NCBI GenBank assembly: GCA_965243715.1
Contig: CBDEVU010000006.1
Span: 186,001 to 250,000 of the forward strand
Length of the DNA stretch: 64,000 bases
Direction of reading: 5' to 3'
Source: UBA11606 sp965243715
GTDB taxonomy: Bacteria > Actinomycetota > Acidimicrobiia > Acidimicrobiales > Aldehydirespiratoraceae
Part shown: positions 41,897-50,651 of the stretch, piece after piece
Layout: each line of letters starts with the position of its first letter
How positions within the stretch are numbered: position 1 is the stretch's first letter
Position numbers and translations under genes: made by a program
The notes under the pieces: model-generated
What the model saw: the letters and a program-made list of their open reading frames with translations, nothing else
Databases searched by the model: none
What the model was told of the DNA's origin: nothing

Positions 41897-42982
41897 ATGT
41901 TCCAGAAAGCGCACGACAACTTGGCTGAGGTTGCTCTCCATGGAATGTCTCGGCCGGAGTTGACCACAACTATTGGTGGGCTTGATCGGGTGATCGCTCA
42001 CGCGCAAGAACGACGCTTGGCGTGCTTGGCTGGGATCGACGCGTTGGGTGATTCGGGGGCTGATGCGGCCAGTGTTGGGCATTCGTTGTCGCGGCGCTCG
42101 AATCGCCAGTCCAAACAAGACGCCGAGGTCGCTACCCAACTCGCGCAGATGCCGGCGGTGGCCGAAGGCCTAGCCAGCGGGGCTATCACTGCCGAACACG
42201 CCGCGGTGTGCGCTGAGGCAGCGGCTCGGGTATCGCCGAGTGAGGCTGAGGAGTTGCTTACGCTGGCTGAGGAGTTGCCTGCCGATCGGTTTGCTAAGAA
42301 GACCCGGGAGTGGGTCAACATCAGGGAATCTCAGGGCACGGTTGAGAAGCGTCACGCCCGGCAGCGCCGTTTCCGTGAGGTAACTGACTGGGTTGATGGC
42401 GAGGGGATGGTCAACATATTGAGCCGCCTCGATCCAATCAACGGCGCACGGGCTTTAGCTGCGTTGCGGGAGTTTGCTAACCAGAAGTGCCCCGATGACT
42501 CCCGGACGGCTAAGCAGCGCCGCGCCGATGCCATGGTGGCATTGCTCACTGGTGCACGGGCTAAGCGCGACGGCAAGCCTCATCCCAAGCACATGGTCCA
42601 CCTGCTGCACTGTCTCGAATCGGGCAGCACCGAACTCGCTGACGGCAGTCCTGTCCCCGACGATGTACTCATCGAACTCGGACCCACCGCCGAAGTCGTC
42701 GGCCAAGTCTTTAGCGGCGACGGCCGGCCGTTGTGGCTGGGGCGCTCCACCCGCCTAGCTAGCCGCGATCAGTGGATTGCCCTTATTGCCCGCCATCGCG
42801 GCTGCAGCGAATGCGGAGCATCAACGGACCGCACCGAGGCCCATCACACCAAGGAATGGGCTAACGGCGGGCCAACCGACATCGACAACCTCGAACTACC
42901 GTGCTGGAACTGCCACGGGCGAAAACACCGAGGCCAACGTGGCGACCCTGCCCGACACCGAAAACCCATCCCGGCGGCCTAG
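41897..42982 (+). CDS. DUF222/13E12-type HNH endonuclease protein, copy 2
   Basis: A 361-residue protein of the same length as copy 1, differing at only about 20 residues by eye (for example SKQDAEVATQLAQMP against SKLDAEVATQLAKMP). The HNH part CSECGASTDRTEAHHTKEWANGG and NLELPCWNCHGRKH is intact. It stands between the MotB-like genes and tRNA-Val. A short hairpin (GGTGT-AGGG-ACACC, 42982-42995) follows the stop. No transposition enzyme is near, so how the unit spreads is unknown. Confidence 0.88.
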   Translation: MFQKAHDNLAEVALHGMSRPELTTTIGGLDRVIAHAQERRLACLAGIDALGDSGADAASVGHSLSRRSNRQSKQDAEVATQLAQMPAVAEGLASGAITAEHAAVCAEAAARVSPSEAEELLTLAEELPADRFAKKTREWVNIRESQGTVEKRHARQRRFREVTDWVDGEGMVNILSRLDPINGARALAALREFANQKCPDDSRTAKQRRADAMVALLTGARAKRDGKPHPKHMVHLLHCLESGSTELADGSPVPDDVLIELGPTAEVVGQVFSGDGRPLWLGRSTRLASRDQWIALIARHRGCSECGASTDRTEAHHTKEWANGGPTDIDNLELPCWNCHGRKHRGQRGDPARHRKPIPAA

Positions 42983-43021
42983 GTGTAGGGACACCCTTCG
43001 CCGGTAGCCTCGTGACTCGGC

Positions 43022-43098
43022 GGGCGTTTAGCTCAGTTGGTTAGAGCACCTCCCTTACAAGGAGGGGGTCGGGGGTTCGAATCCCTCAACGCCCACCA
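43022..43098 (+). tRNA. tRNA-Val (anticodon UAC)
   Basis: Acceptor stem GGGCGTT/AACGCCC, D stem GCTC/GAGC, anticodon stem CCTCC/GGAGG with loop CTTACAA (anticodon TAC), T loop TTCGAAT and an encoded CCA end. It lies 39 bp after the DUF222/HNH copy 2 stop and closes the accessory region. Confidence 0.96.
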
Positions 43099-43205
43099 AA
43101 CCACGCGGCAGACCCCTGTCGAGCGGGATCCGTGTTGGTATCGAACTGTCCTCACCTGAGTTTTCGATGCGAACATCGGCGCTGGCGGCCCGGCGGTCCT
43201 GCTAT

Positions 43206-43223
43206 TGTTCAGTATGGTGAACA
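43206..43223 (+). promoter_or_regulatory. Candidate IclR operator, site 1
   Basis: Perfect palindrome TGTTCA-N6-TGAACA, 21 nt before the gnd GTG, with another half-site GTTCA at 43226-43230. The same core, GTTCA-N6-TGAAC, occurs at 48804 before the second operon; an IclR gene lies between. Confidence 0.55.
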
Positions 43224-43244
43224 TCGTTCAGGACGGAGAAGTGC

Positions 43245-44696
43245 GTGGCTGAGAAGGCCGACGTTGGGCTGATCGGTTTGGCCGTGATGGGCCAAAATCT
43301 CGTCCTCAACCTGGCTGACAACGGCTACTCGGTTGCGGTATTCAACCGGACAACGACAACGACCGAGGCGTTCACGTCGAGCGCTAGGGGTGCCCAAGAC
43401 GTGCGGGGAACCCGAACCCTGGCCGAGTTTGTCGGAGCTATCCAACGGCCGCGGAAAATTATCCTGCTGGTGAAGGCAGGCAGCGTCGTTGACGTGGTGA
43501 TCGAGGAACTCGTTCCGCTGCTCAATGACGGCGACATCATCATCGACGGCGGAAACTCCCGCTACACGGACACGACTCGCCGCTTTGACGCTCTCCAACA
43601 ACGAGGATTGCTTTTCGTGGGCGCGGGCGTTTCCGGAGGGGAAGAAGGAGCCCGCTACGGCCCGTCGATCATGCCTGGCGGTTCTCGTGAAGCGTGGCCA
43701 CAAATCGAAGAGATGCTGCAAACTGTGTCGGCCCATGCCGGACTCGGGGGCCTTGAGCCGTGTTGTGAATGGATTGGTCCCGGTGGCGCCGGTCATTACG
43801 TCAAGATGATCCACAACGGCATCGAGTACGGAGACATGCAAGTGCTCGCTGAGGCATCCGTAGTCCTCGCCGCGCTCGGCCAAGCGCCAGCAGACATCGC
43901 TAGAACCCTCCGCGACTGGAATCAAGGACGGCTCGAGTCCTACCTCGTAGAGATCACCGCCGAGGTCTTCTCCGCCCTCGACGACTCGGGTCAACCCCTA
44001 GTTGAGCGGATACTGGACGCCGCGGGGCAGAAAGGAACGGGAAAGTGGACGGTTATTTCCGCCATGGAACTCGGCCAACCCATGATGTTGGTGGCCGAGG
44101 CGGTCGGCGCCCGCATGATCTCCTCGTTGGTCGAGATGAGGGGGCGCGCCTCACGCCTTTTGCCAGGTCCCACCGATGTGACGCCGGAGAATCTCTCGGT
44201 GAGCGACATCGAAGAAGCGGTTTACGCGTCAAAGCTCATTTCCTACGCCCAAGGCTTCATGCTTCTAGGCGAGGCGTCGGCCGTACACGGTTGGGCCCTT
44301 GACCTTGGCTCCATCGCCCGCCTGTGGCGAGGGGGTTGCATTATTAGGGCTTCCTTCCTTGACGATATTTCCACCGCCTACAATCGCGATGGCAGCCTAG
44401 AGAATCTGTTGTTCGACTCGTTCTTCTCCGCCGCGCTAGCCACCGCTCAAGCGGGTCTGCGGCGAACGGTTGTGGCCTGCGCCCACGCGGGAATCGCCAT
44501 TCCCGCCTACGCCTCGGCGTTGACCTTCTACGACGGCTTACGGGCGGCGCGAGGCTCGGCCAACGTCATCCAAGCACAACGCGATTACTTTGGTGCCCAC
44601 ACCTACGAACGAGTCGACCGTCCGCGTGGTGAGTGGTTCCACACTGACTGGGCCGGCACGGGTGGACCAGCGACTTCGGGGAGTTACTCGGCATGA
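43245..44696 (+). CDS. gnd: 6-phosphogluconate dehydrogenase (decarboxylating)
   Basis: Oxidises 6-phosphogluconate to ribulose-5-phosphate and CO2. The 483-residue product has GLAVMGQNLVLNLADNGY as dinucleotide loop, GAGVSGGEEGARYGPSIMPGG and the catalytic HYVKMIHNGIEYGDMQ. The start is GTG 43245 with GGAG upstream. As first gene of a sugar-acid operon, it probably consumes the product of the AroK-like kinase rather than serving only the pentose phosphate pathway. Confidence 0.95.
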   Translation: MAEKADVGLIGLAVMGQNLVLNLADNGYSVAVFNRTTTTTEAFTSSARGAQDVRGTRTLAEFVGAIQRPRKIILLVKAGSVVDVVIEELVPLLNDGDIIIDGGNSRYTDTTRRFDALQQRGLLFVGAGVSGGEEGARYGPSIMPGGSREAWPQIEEMLQTVSAHAGLGGLEPCCEWIGPGGAGHYVKMIHNGIEYGDMQVLAEASVVLAALGQAPADIARTLRDWNQGRLESYLVEITAEVFSALDDSGQPLVERILDAAGQKGTGKWTVISAMELGQPMMLVAEAVGARMISSLVEMRGRASRLLPGPTDVTPENLSVSDIEEAVYASKLISYAQGFMLLGEASAVHGWALDLGSIARLWRGGCIIRASFLDDISTAYNRDGSLENLLFDSFFSAALATAQAGLRRTVVACAHAGIAIPAYASALTFYDGLRAARGSANVIQAQRDYFGAHTYERVDRPRGEWFHTDWAGTGGPATSGSYSA

Positions 44697-45739
44697 GCGA
44701 CGGTGACTTGGCGCGGGCGATAGTTATTTACGGAGCCGGGGATGTCCGCGTCGAGGAGAGAACTGCCCCACGGCCCCAAGCGGGAGAAGTGCAGATTTCG
44801 GTCGAACTCGGAGGAATCTGCGGGTCGGACATCTCCTACTACAAGTACGGAGCGGTGGGGGCCTTCACCGTGACAGCACCGATGATCCTCGGCCATGAGG
44901 TCGTGGGGCGGGTCGGCCGAATTGGTCGGTCAGTCAAGGGAATCGAACCGGGGGAGCGGATCGCCGTTGACCCATCCTCGCCGTGCCTGCGGTGCGATCG
45001 CTGCCAAGACGGTCGCTGGAATATCTGCCTCAACCCGTCGTTTCTGGGCAGTGCGTCCACCCAACCACACACTGACGGTGGGTTCTCCTCGACCATCGTG
45101 AGTCGTAGCCAGAATCTGGTTCCGATCGCAGACGGCCTTGATGATGAGCTAGCGGTTTTCGCTGAACCGCTGGCGGTCACCGTACACGCAATGAAGAGAG
45201 CGGGACGGGTCGAAGGAACCAGGGTGCTGGTCGTCGGGGCGGGCCCCATCGGCGCAATGATCGTCGCCCTTGCCGCTCACCTAGGCGCCGCCGAGGTGAC
45301 CGCGGCCGACGTTGAGTCCGAACGTCTGCCCATCGCCTCGGCCTTAGGCGCCCACTACACGGTGCTGGTTGGGTCGGACGATCTCGGTGGGGAATATGAC
45401 ATCGTCTTTGATGCAACCGGTTCGCCGCGGGCAATAACCGATGCGGTAGGGCGGGTTCGCCGCGGCGGCCGACTTGTGCTCGTGGGGCTACCCCATGCTG
45501 GTCCGGTGCCCCTACCGGTGAACCTTGCCGTCACCGGCGAGATAGACATTCTCGGCTCCTTTCGCTTCAACCACGACGAGTTCGAACAAGCGCTGGCATA
45601 TCTCACCGACGGTCTCGATCTTAGGCCACTGATCTCGAACCGTTATCAGGCCCACCAGGCCGCCGCTGCGTTCACCGAGGCGGCGTCAGGCCAAGCCATG
45701 AAAGTACAACTCGACTTCACCCGAAACGACCCATTATGA
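44693..45739 (+). CDS. idnD: Zinc-dependent alcohol dehydrogenase, L-idonate 5-dehydrogenase-like
   Basis: A 348-residue MDR-family dehydrogenase. Catalytic zinc ligands are in GGICGSDISYYKYG and GHEVVGRVG; the structural zinc motif is CLRCDRCQDGRWNIC, followed by GSASTQPHTDGGF, as in L-idonate 5-dehydrogenase. The NAD loop is VVGAGPIGAMIVALA. ATGA overlaps on both sides show a coupled operon. L-idonate or a related acid such as L-gulonate is a likely substrate; I cannot separate these. Confidence 0.85.
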   Translation: MSDGDLARAIVIYGAGDVRVEERTAPRPQAGEVQISVELGGICGSDISYYKYGAVGAFTVTAPMILGHEVVGRVGRIGRSVKGIEPGERIAVDPSSPCLRCDRCQDGRWNICLNPSFLGSASTQPHTDGGFSSTIVSRSQNLVPIADGLDDELAVFAEPLAVTVHAMKRAGRVEGTRVLVVGAGPIGAMIVALAAHLGAAEVTAADVESERLPIASALGAHYTVLVGSDDLGGEYDIVFDATGSPRAITDAVGRVRRGGRLVLVGLPHAGPVPLPVNLAVTGEIDILGSFRFNHDEFEQALAYLTDGLDLRPLISNRYQAHQAAAAFTEAASGQAMKVQLDFTRNDPL

Positions 45740-46732
45740 TTCGACCAACAATCGCCGTCACGAGGGCAGGTTTGCCGGGGGCCGGGGTGGCCCGCTTGGG
45801 CCAACTCGCCGATCTGTTGATCTGGCCAGACAACGTCGGACCCTCAGCCGCGGAATTGCCCGGATTCCTGCAAGGAGCAGACGCCCTGCTGGGTATGAGC
45901 CAGGACCAGATAACAGCCGAGTTGCTCGATGCCGTGCCGGCTTTGATGGCGATCGGGCAGGCGTCGGCGGGGTATGACAATCTCGACCTGAGCGGCGCTC
46001 CGCAGTCGAAACGTGCAAGCGTCGAACTGTCCGGGGGTTCTTATGGACACGACCGCCGATTTTACCTGGGCGCTTATCCTGGCCGCTTCGCGACGCATCG
46101 TCGAGGCTGACGCGGCCGTGCGAAGTGGGGACTGGACGACGGTGAAGTTCGACTATCTCCTCGGTCAAGACGTCGGCCAACGCACGCTCGGCGTGGTGGG
46201 CTACGGCCAGATTGGCCGCGCCGTTGCTCAACGCGGGACTGGTTTTGGGATGCGTATCATCCACGCCGATCCGCAAGCGCCTAGCGATGAGATGTCGACG
46301 CGAGTGCCGCTCGACGAACTCTTCGCCGAGGCTGACGTGATCTCGCTTCACACCGTCCTCAACGATAAGACCTATCACCTGATCAATGCCGAAGCCTTGC
46401 GCCGCATGAAGTCCACTGCTGTGCTCGTCAATGCCTCGCGGGGACCGGTTGTCGATGAGGCGGCCTTGTACGAGGCGCTGGTCAGTGGTGAAATATTTGC
46501 CGCGGGCCTCGACGTGTTCGAGTTGGAGCCCATTGGTCCACCTCATCGACTCACGACGCTAAAAAACGTCGTCCTAGCGCCCCATATCGCGTCGGCGAGC
46601 CTAGCCACCCGCGGACGAATGGTCGATATTGCGGCCGAGAATCTAGTCCACGCCCTCCAAGGCTCGGTGATGCCGAACACCTTGACGCCCGAGGTAAAAC
46701 CACGACTCCCAGAACGGCAAGCCAGGCAATGA
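45736..46732 (+). pseudogene. D-isomer 2-hydroxyacid dehydrogenase (2-ketogluconate/glyoxylate reductase-like), frameshifted
   Basis: Frame one begins ATG 45736 and holds the N-terminal substrate domain (ADALLGMSQDQITAELLDAVP, GYDNLDL). Near 45990-46003 the frame breaks; the next frame continues directly with RNVQASNCPGVLMDTTADFTW, the NAD loop LGVVGYGQIGRAVAQR, the catalytic Arg in VNASRGPVVDEAAL and His in APHIASAS, to TGA 46732. Removing one base in AGCGGCGCTC restores a normal ~330-residue enzyme. Either a fresh mutation or an assembly error. The role would be reduction of a 2-keto sugar acid. Confidence 0.82.
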
Positions 46733-47493
46733 ACGACCAGTTCTCACTAGCGGACCAGGTCGTATTGATAACAGGATCGTCGCAGGGAATCGGCCGAGCC
46801 CTCGCCGATGCCTGTGCCGACGCGGGAGCTCACGTCGTGATCAACGCCCGGTCCGCCGACCGGGTCAGCCATGCGGTCGACGAACTAACCACGCGTGGAG
46901 TAGCGGCGTCGGGCCAGGTAGCCGACGTAACCAATGAAGCCCAAGTCAAAGCCATGGTCAATTCGATCGAGTCCACGGTGGGGCCCATTACGGGGTTGAT
47001 CAACAATGCAGGCCTTCAGCGCCGGGCGCCCTTTCTCGACTTCGAATTGAGTGACTTTCGCCACGTGATGGAGATGAACCTAACGTCGCTGTTCATCGTC
47101 TCCCAGGCGGTGGCCAAGAGTATGGCGAGTCGGGGGGCGGGAAGGATAGTGAACATCGGGTCGGTGCAGTCTCAACTCGGGCGACCAACGATCGTCCCCT
47201 ACGCGGCTAGCAAAGGGGGAGTGATGATGTTGACTCGGGGCATGTGTGCTGATCTCGGTCCTTTAGGTATTCAAGTCAACAGCATCGCCCCCGGTTACTT
47301 CGCCACCGAACTGACCGCGGCGCTAGTTGACGACCCCGAGTTCTCCTCGTGGGTGGCCCGTAGAACGCCGACCGGTCGTTGGGGCGACGTTTCCGAATTG
47401 GGGGGCGCAGCGGTGTTCTTTCTTTCCGACGCCGCCAGTTTCATCAACGGGCAAACGCTCTTCGTCGACGGAGGGATGACTTCGGTTGTCTGA
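46729..47493 (+). CDS. idnO: SDR oxidoreductase, gluconate 5-dehydrogenase-like
   Basis: A 254-residue short-chain dehydrogenase with VLITGSSQGIGRALADACAD, NNAGLQRRAPFLDFE and catalytic YAASKGGVMMLTRGMCADL. It resembles gluconate 5-dehydrogenase, which reduces 5-ketogluconate to gluconate, and follows an idonate dehydrogenase-like gene as in the E. coli idn system. ATGA overlap with the previous gene and 8-nt overlap with the kinase. Confidence 0.87.
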   Translation: MNDQFSLADQVVLITGSSQGIGRALADACADAGAHVVINARSADRVSHAVDELTTRGVAASGQVADVTNEAQVKAMVNSIESTVGPITGLINNAGLQRRAPFLDFELSDFRHVMEMNLTSLFIVSQAVAKSMASRGAGRIVNIGSVQSQLGRPTIVPYAASKGGVMMLTRGMCADLGPLGIQVNSIAPGYFATELTAALVDDPEFSSWVARRTPTGRWGDVSELGGAAVFFLSDAASFINGQTLFVDGGMTSVV

Positions 47494-48010
47494 GCGAAGA
47501 CCACTGCCTCACATTGTCATACTTGGGCTGATGGGGGTCGGGAAGTCCACGACCGGCAAGGCCTTGGCCGACGCGCTTGGCTGGTCATACTCGGACTCCG
47601 ACACCGAGATTGTTCGCCTGACTGGACTGCCCGGGCGGTTGATCGCCGAACGATCAGGGGTACCTGCCCTCCACCTGCTGGAGGCCGCCGCGCTGCTCGG
47701 GGCGTTGGTTCGCCCGACCCGTCACGTGATCACAGCGGCGGCTTCGGTAGTTGAGAACAAAGTCGTGTTAGAGGTACTAGCGACGGGTGCGTTCGTGGTC
47801 CGCCTGACCGCCGCGCCGGAGGTCACCTTGGCTCGCCAACTTAAAGGCGATCATCGTCGTTCGATGACGGCCGGGGAACTTCGCGAACTTGAAAGCCGCC
47901 GCGAATCCCTCTTCGCCGGAGTGGAGGACGTAGTGCTCGATGCGGATCATCCCACCCGTGAACTTGTTGGTGCGATTATTGAAGCCCGTGGATCGGAAGG
48001 AATCGAGTAA
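47486..48010 (+). CDS. Shikimate-kinase-fold P-loop kinase, probable sugar-acid kinase
   Basis: A 174-residue P-loop kinase: Walker A GLMGVGKSTTGKAL near residue 14, then SDSDTEIVRLTGLP. It aligns with shikimate kinase but the shikimate-binding GGG motif is ITAAASVVEN here and the FR..E segment reads LHLLEAAA. So it is unlikely to phosphorylate shikimate. Between a gluconate 5-dehydrogenase and IclR, and with gnd in the operon, phosphorylation of gluconate is the best guess. The start is TTG 47486, overlapping idnO. Confidence 0.72.
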   Translation: MSERRPLPHIVILGLMGVGKSTTGKALADALGWSYSDSDTEIVRLTGLPGRLIAERSGVPALHLLEAAALLGALVRPTRHVITAAASVVENKVVLEVLATGAFVVRLTAAPEVTLARQLKGDHRRSMTAGELRELESRRESLFAGVEDVVLDADHPTRELVGAIIEARGSEGIE

Positions 48011-48013
48011 CCA

Positions 48014-48766
48014 ATGCTGGAGGAAAAGTCGCTGTCCCCGGCCGTTAACCGTGCGGTAGCTATTCTTGACGAACTGTCGGCGGAGGCTCCGCTTGGCACG
48101 TCGGAGTTGGCCCGCCGGCTCAACCTGCCGAAGTCCTCGATCGCCAACATCTTGGGGGCCATGAATCAAACGGGACTGATCGAGCGGGTAGATCAGTCGT
48201 ACACGTTGGGCCGCCGACTGGTGGAGTTTGCTGCTAGCTATCTAGCGGATAACTCGCCGGTCACCATGTTTCAACAGGCGGCCAAGGAGTTAGAAATAGC
48301 CCGTGAAGAAACGATTGTGTTGGCCGAGTTAGACGATACTGAGATCATATATCTCGCCCGCCATTACGGTTCGCAGCCCATTCGTTTGGCCTGTGATATC
48401 GGTAATCGAAGGCCCGCTGTGGTGACCGCCCTCGGCCAAGCAATGTTATCGCAACTGTCCGCGGCCGAACTCGAGGATCGCCTCAGCCGAGTAGGGGAAC
48501 TTCCGCGGTTTACGAAAAACTCCTACCGGTCGTTTGACGAGTTGCGGGCCGCGTTGAAGGCGACGGCTAAGCGAGGGCATGCTGTGGATGACGAACTCAA
48601 CACCGAGGGCGTGGTTTGCTTTTCTGTTCCGTGTCCCCCGTCGGCGACATCGGATCGAGAGTTCGCGGTGAGTGTCACGATGCTCAAGGTCCGTCACACC
48701 CCTGAGCACGAAGCGGCACTGGTCGCCGATCTGCACAAACTCATCGCGGTGATGCCGACCATGTGA
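48014..48766 (+). CDS. IclR-family transcriptional regulator
   Basis: A 250-residue regulator with an N-terminal winged helix (AVAILDELSAEAPLGTSELA, LPKSSIANILGAMNQTGLIE) and a C-terminal effector-binding GAF-like domain (LAELDDTEIIYLARHYG). IclR proteins usually bind short palindromes and respond to small acids. It is the last gene of the gnd operon, 3 nt after the kinase, and the shared GTTCA-N6-TGAAC palindromes before both operons are its likely sites, giving autoregulation. Confidence 0.9.
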   Translation: MLEEKSLSPAVNRAVAILDELSAEAPLGTSELARRLNLPKSSIANILGAMNQTGLIERVDQSYTLGRRLVEFAASYLADNSPVTMFQQAAKELEIAREETIVLAELDDTEIIYLARHYGSQPIRLACDIGNRRPAVVTALGQAMLSQLSAAELEDRLSRVGELPRFTKNSYRSFDELRAALKATAKRGHAVDDELNTEGVVCFSVPCPPSATSDREFAVSVTMLKVRHTPEHEAALVADLHKLIAVMPTM

Positions 48767-48803
48767 GAGGTATTCCTGAGAGACGCTCACTCAGCGCCGC
48801 TGG

Positions 48804-48821
48804 CGTTCAGCATATTGAACG
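48804..48821 (+). promoter_or_regulatory. Candidate IclR operator, site 2
   Basis: Perfect palindrome CGTTCA-N6-TGAACG, 2 nt before the -35 box of the next operon. Core identical to site 1 at 43206-43223. Confidence 0.6.
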
Positions 48822-48823
48822 CT

Positions 48824-48852
48824 TGCCAATATACCGCACGCCTGTTTAGGAT
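48824..48852 (+). promoter_or_regulatory. Promoter of the second sugar-acid operon
   Basis: TTGCCA (48824-48829), 17 bp, TAGGAT (48847-48852), then 6 nt to ATG 48859. A leaderless start is likely. The operator palindrome abuts the -35 box. Confidence 0.6.
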
Positions 48853-48858
48853 AATCCT

Positions 48859-49746
48859 ATGGACAGAAACTGCCGTGTTGCGGTCCTTGGAATCGGGGTG
48901 ATGGGATCAGCCATTGCAGGTCGCCTGTTAGAGACCGGCAACGATGTCGTTGTCTACGACGTAGATCCTGAACCGATGGCCGATTTGGAGTCCCGCGGTG
49001 CGACCACGGCGGTATCGCCCGCCGACGCGACCCGGTTGAGCGATTTTGTGGTGTTGAGTCTGAACACGACTGAGATCGTGGACACTGTGGTGTTCGGATT
49101 CGACGGGGTAGCGAGCACTGGCGACCCAGATTCGTTGGTGATCGACATGTCGAGTATCGCCCCTCGAGCCACGATTGAGATGGCCAGCCGACTCGGTGAT
49201 TCCTGTGGCATGGGCTGGACCGACAATCCCTTGTCTGGTGGCGCTCCCGCGGCGCGCACCGGCACGCTTACGATCATGGCGGGCGGTTCAGAACTCGACT
49301 TCAACCGCGCCAGTGTTGTGATGAATCACCTGTCCACAAACCGGACCCACATGGGCCCCATTGGGGCGGGACAAGCCACCAAACTAATCAATCAGATGCT
49401 CGTCGGTAACGGTTTTGCCACCCTAATGGAATGCGCCGAGTTAGCCCTGAGAAGCGGTATCGATCCGACCCAGATTCCCAGTGCGATGGCGGGTGGTCGA
49501 GCCGATTCCGCGGTTCTGCAAGAGTTCTTCATCAAGATGGCCGAGCGGGACTATTCCCCAACCGGTCGGATCGACAACATGTTGAAAGACCTTACCGGGG
49601 CACAAGAGTTCGCCCGGACCGCAGCGGTCAAGACCCCCGTATTAGACACCAACGTGGAGTTACACACCTGGTTGGTTAGCCACGGGCACGGTGCGTCCGA
49701 CACCGCGGCGATGATGGAGTTTTTCGGACCGCGGGACCCGACATGA
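48859..49746 (+). CDS. NAD(P)-dependent 3-hydroxyacid dehydrogenase (GarR/HIBADH-like)
   Basis: A 295-residue beta-hydroxyacid dehydrogenase, related to tartronate semialdehyde reductase and 3-hydroxyisobutyrate dehydrogenase. It has VAVLGIGVMGSAIAGRLLE, the substrate loop DNPLSGGAPAARTGTLTIMAGG and the catalytic lysine in GAGQATKLINQML. First gene of the second operon; ATGA overlap with the gluconolactonase. Substrate is probably a sugar-acid breakdown product. Confidence 0.87.
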   Translation: MDRNCRVAVLGIGVMGSAIAGRLLETGNDVVVYDVDPEPMADLESRGATTAVSPADATRLSDFVVLSLNTTEIVDTVVFGFDGVASTGDPDSLVIDMSSIAPRATIEMASRLGDSCGMGWTDNPLSGGAPAARTGTLTIMAGGSELDFNRASVVMNHLSTNRTHMGPIGAGQATKLINQMLVGNGFATLMECAELALRSGIDPTQIPSAMAGGRADSAVLQEFFIKMAERDYSPTGRIDNMLKDLTGAQEFARTAAVKTPVLDTNVELHTWLVSHGHGASDTAAMMEFFGPRDPT

Positions 49747-50651
49747 GCGTCGTTGCCTACACCGATGAACTATTCCAGTTGGTGTCGCCTGACGCCAAAG
49801 TGGAGTGTCTCGGCGGCGACTGTGCCTGGAGCGAAGGGCCGGTTTGGGTGCCCGCGGCCGAAGTTGTCCTGTGGAGCGACATCCCGAATAACCGGATCAT
49901 GCAATGGTCGGCGAACAGCGGAGTGGAAGTCTTGGCTCCCAACGTGGAGTTCACGAACGGTCACACACTCGACCATGACGGATCGATCGTTTCGTGTTCG
50001 CACGGTCGTCGTCGCATCGAACGTCGAACGCTGGGGGGCTCAGTCGTTTCGATCGTCGATACGTATCGCGGCCGACGGCTAAACTCGCCCAACGATGTGG
50101 TCGTCAAATCCGACAAGACGATCTGGTTCACCGATCCGCCCTACGGCATCGCGAGCGACCACGAAGGTCACCGCGCGGCGAGCGAACAGGGCGGAAACTA
50201 TGTCTTCCGGTTCGATCCGGCCACGAACGAACTGACTATCGCCACCGCTGAGATCGAAGAACCCAACGGCTTAGCATTCTCGCCCGACGAGTCGATTCTG
50301 TACGTCTCGGATACGTCGGCGGCCTTGCGTGACGATGGAACCGGTAACCATCAGATCGTCGCTTTCGACGTCGTGGACGGCGCCACCTTGTCACCTCGCG
50401 GGGTTCTCGCCGTCATCGACCCAGGACTGCCCGATGGATTTCGGGTGGCGGAAACTGGCCACCTCATCACGAGTTCCGCTTCCGGCCTACAGGCCCTCAC
50501 CGCAGCCGGTGAGGTCCTCGGACGCATCGACGTCCCAGAGACGACCTCCAACTGCGTGTTCGGAGGTCGAGATGGACGAACCCTATTCATCACGGCATCG
50601 ACATCGTTGTATCGAGTGGCCATGAACGTTCGGGGAGCAGTGCGGCCATGA
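49743..50651 (+). CDS. SMP-30/gluconolactonase-like sugar lactonase
   Basis: A 302-residue six-bladed beta-propeller lactonase that opens aldonolactones. Metal and family motifs are CAWSEGPVWVPAAEVVLWSD, GRRLNSPNDVVVKSD with WFTDPPYG, and EPNGLAFSPDESILYVSDT. It is coupled by ATGA overlap on both sides, between the dehydrogenase and the importer ATPase. It would supply free sugar acid to the dehydrogenases in the first operon. Confidence 0.9.
   Translation: MSVVAYTDELFQLVSPDAKVECLGGDCAWSEGPVWVPAAEVVLWSDIPNNRIMQWSANSGVEVLAPNVEFTNGHTLDHDGSIVSCSHGRRRIERRTLGGSVVSIVDTYRGRRLNSPNDVVVKSDKTIWFTDPPYGIASDHEGHRAASEQGGNYVFRFDPATNELTIATAEIEEPNGLAFSPDESILYVSDTSAALRDDGTGNHQIVAFDVVDGATLSPRGVLAVIDPGLPDGFRVAETGHLITSSASGLQALTAAGEVLGRIDVPETTSNCVFGGRDGRTLFITASTSLYRVAMNVRGAVRP

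Larger units (their letters stand above)
41861..42983 (+). repeat. 13E12-type repeat unit, copy 2
   Basis: Promoter plus gene match copy 1 (13950-15077) in inverted orientation; similarity ends around the -35 box and at CCTAGG after the stop. Recombination between them would invert about 27 kb. Confidence 0.7.

Noticed and set aside
31229..43098. Integrative element with tRNA-derived att sites
   Set aside because: No integrase gene and no duplicate of the tRNA-Leu or tRNA-Val 3' end was found, so only an accessory region, not an integrated element, is claimed.
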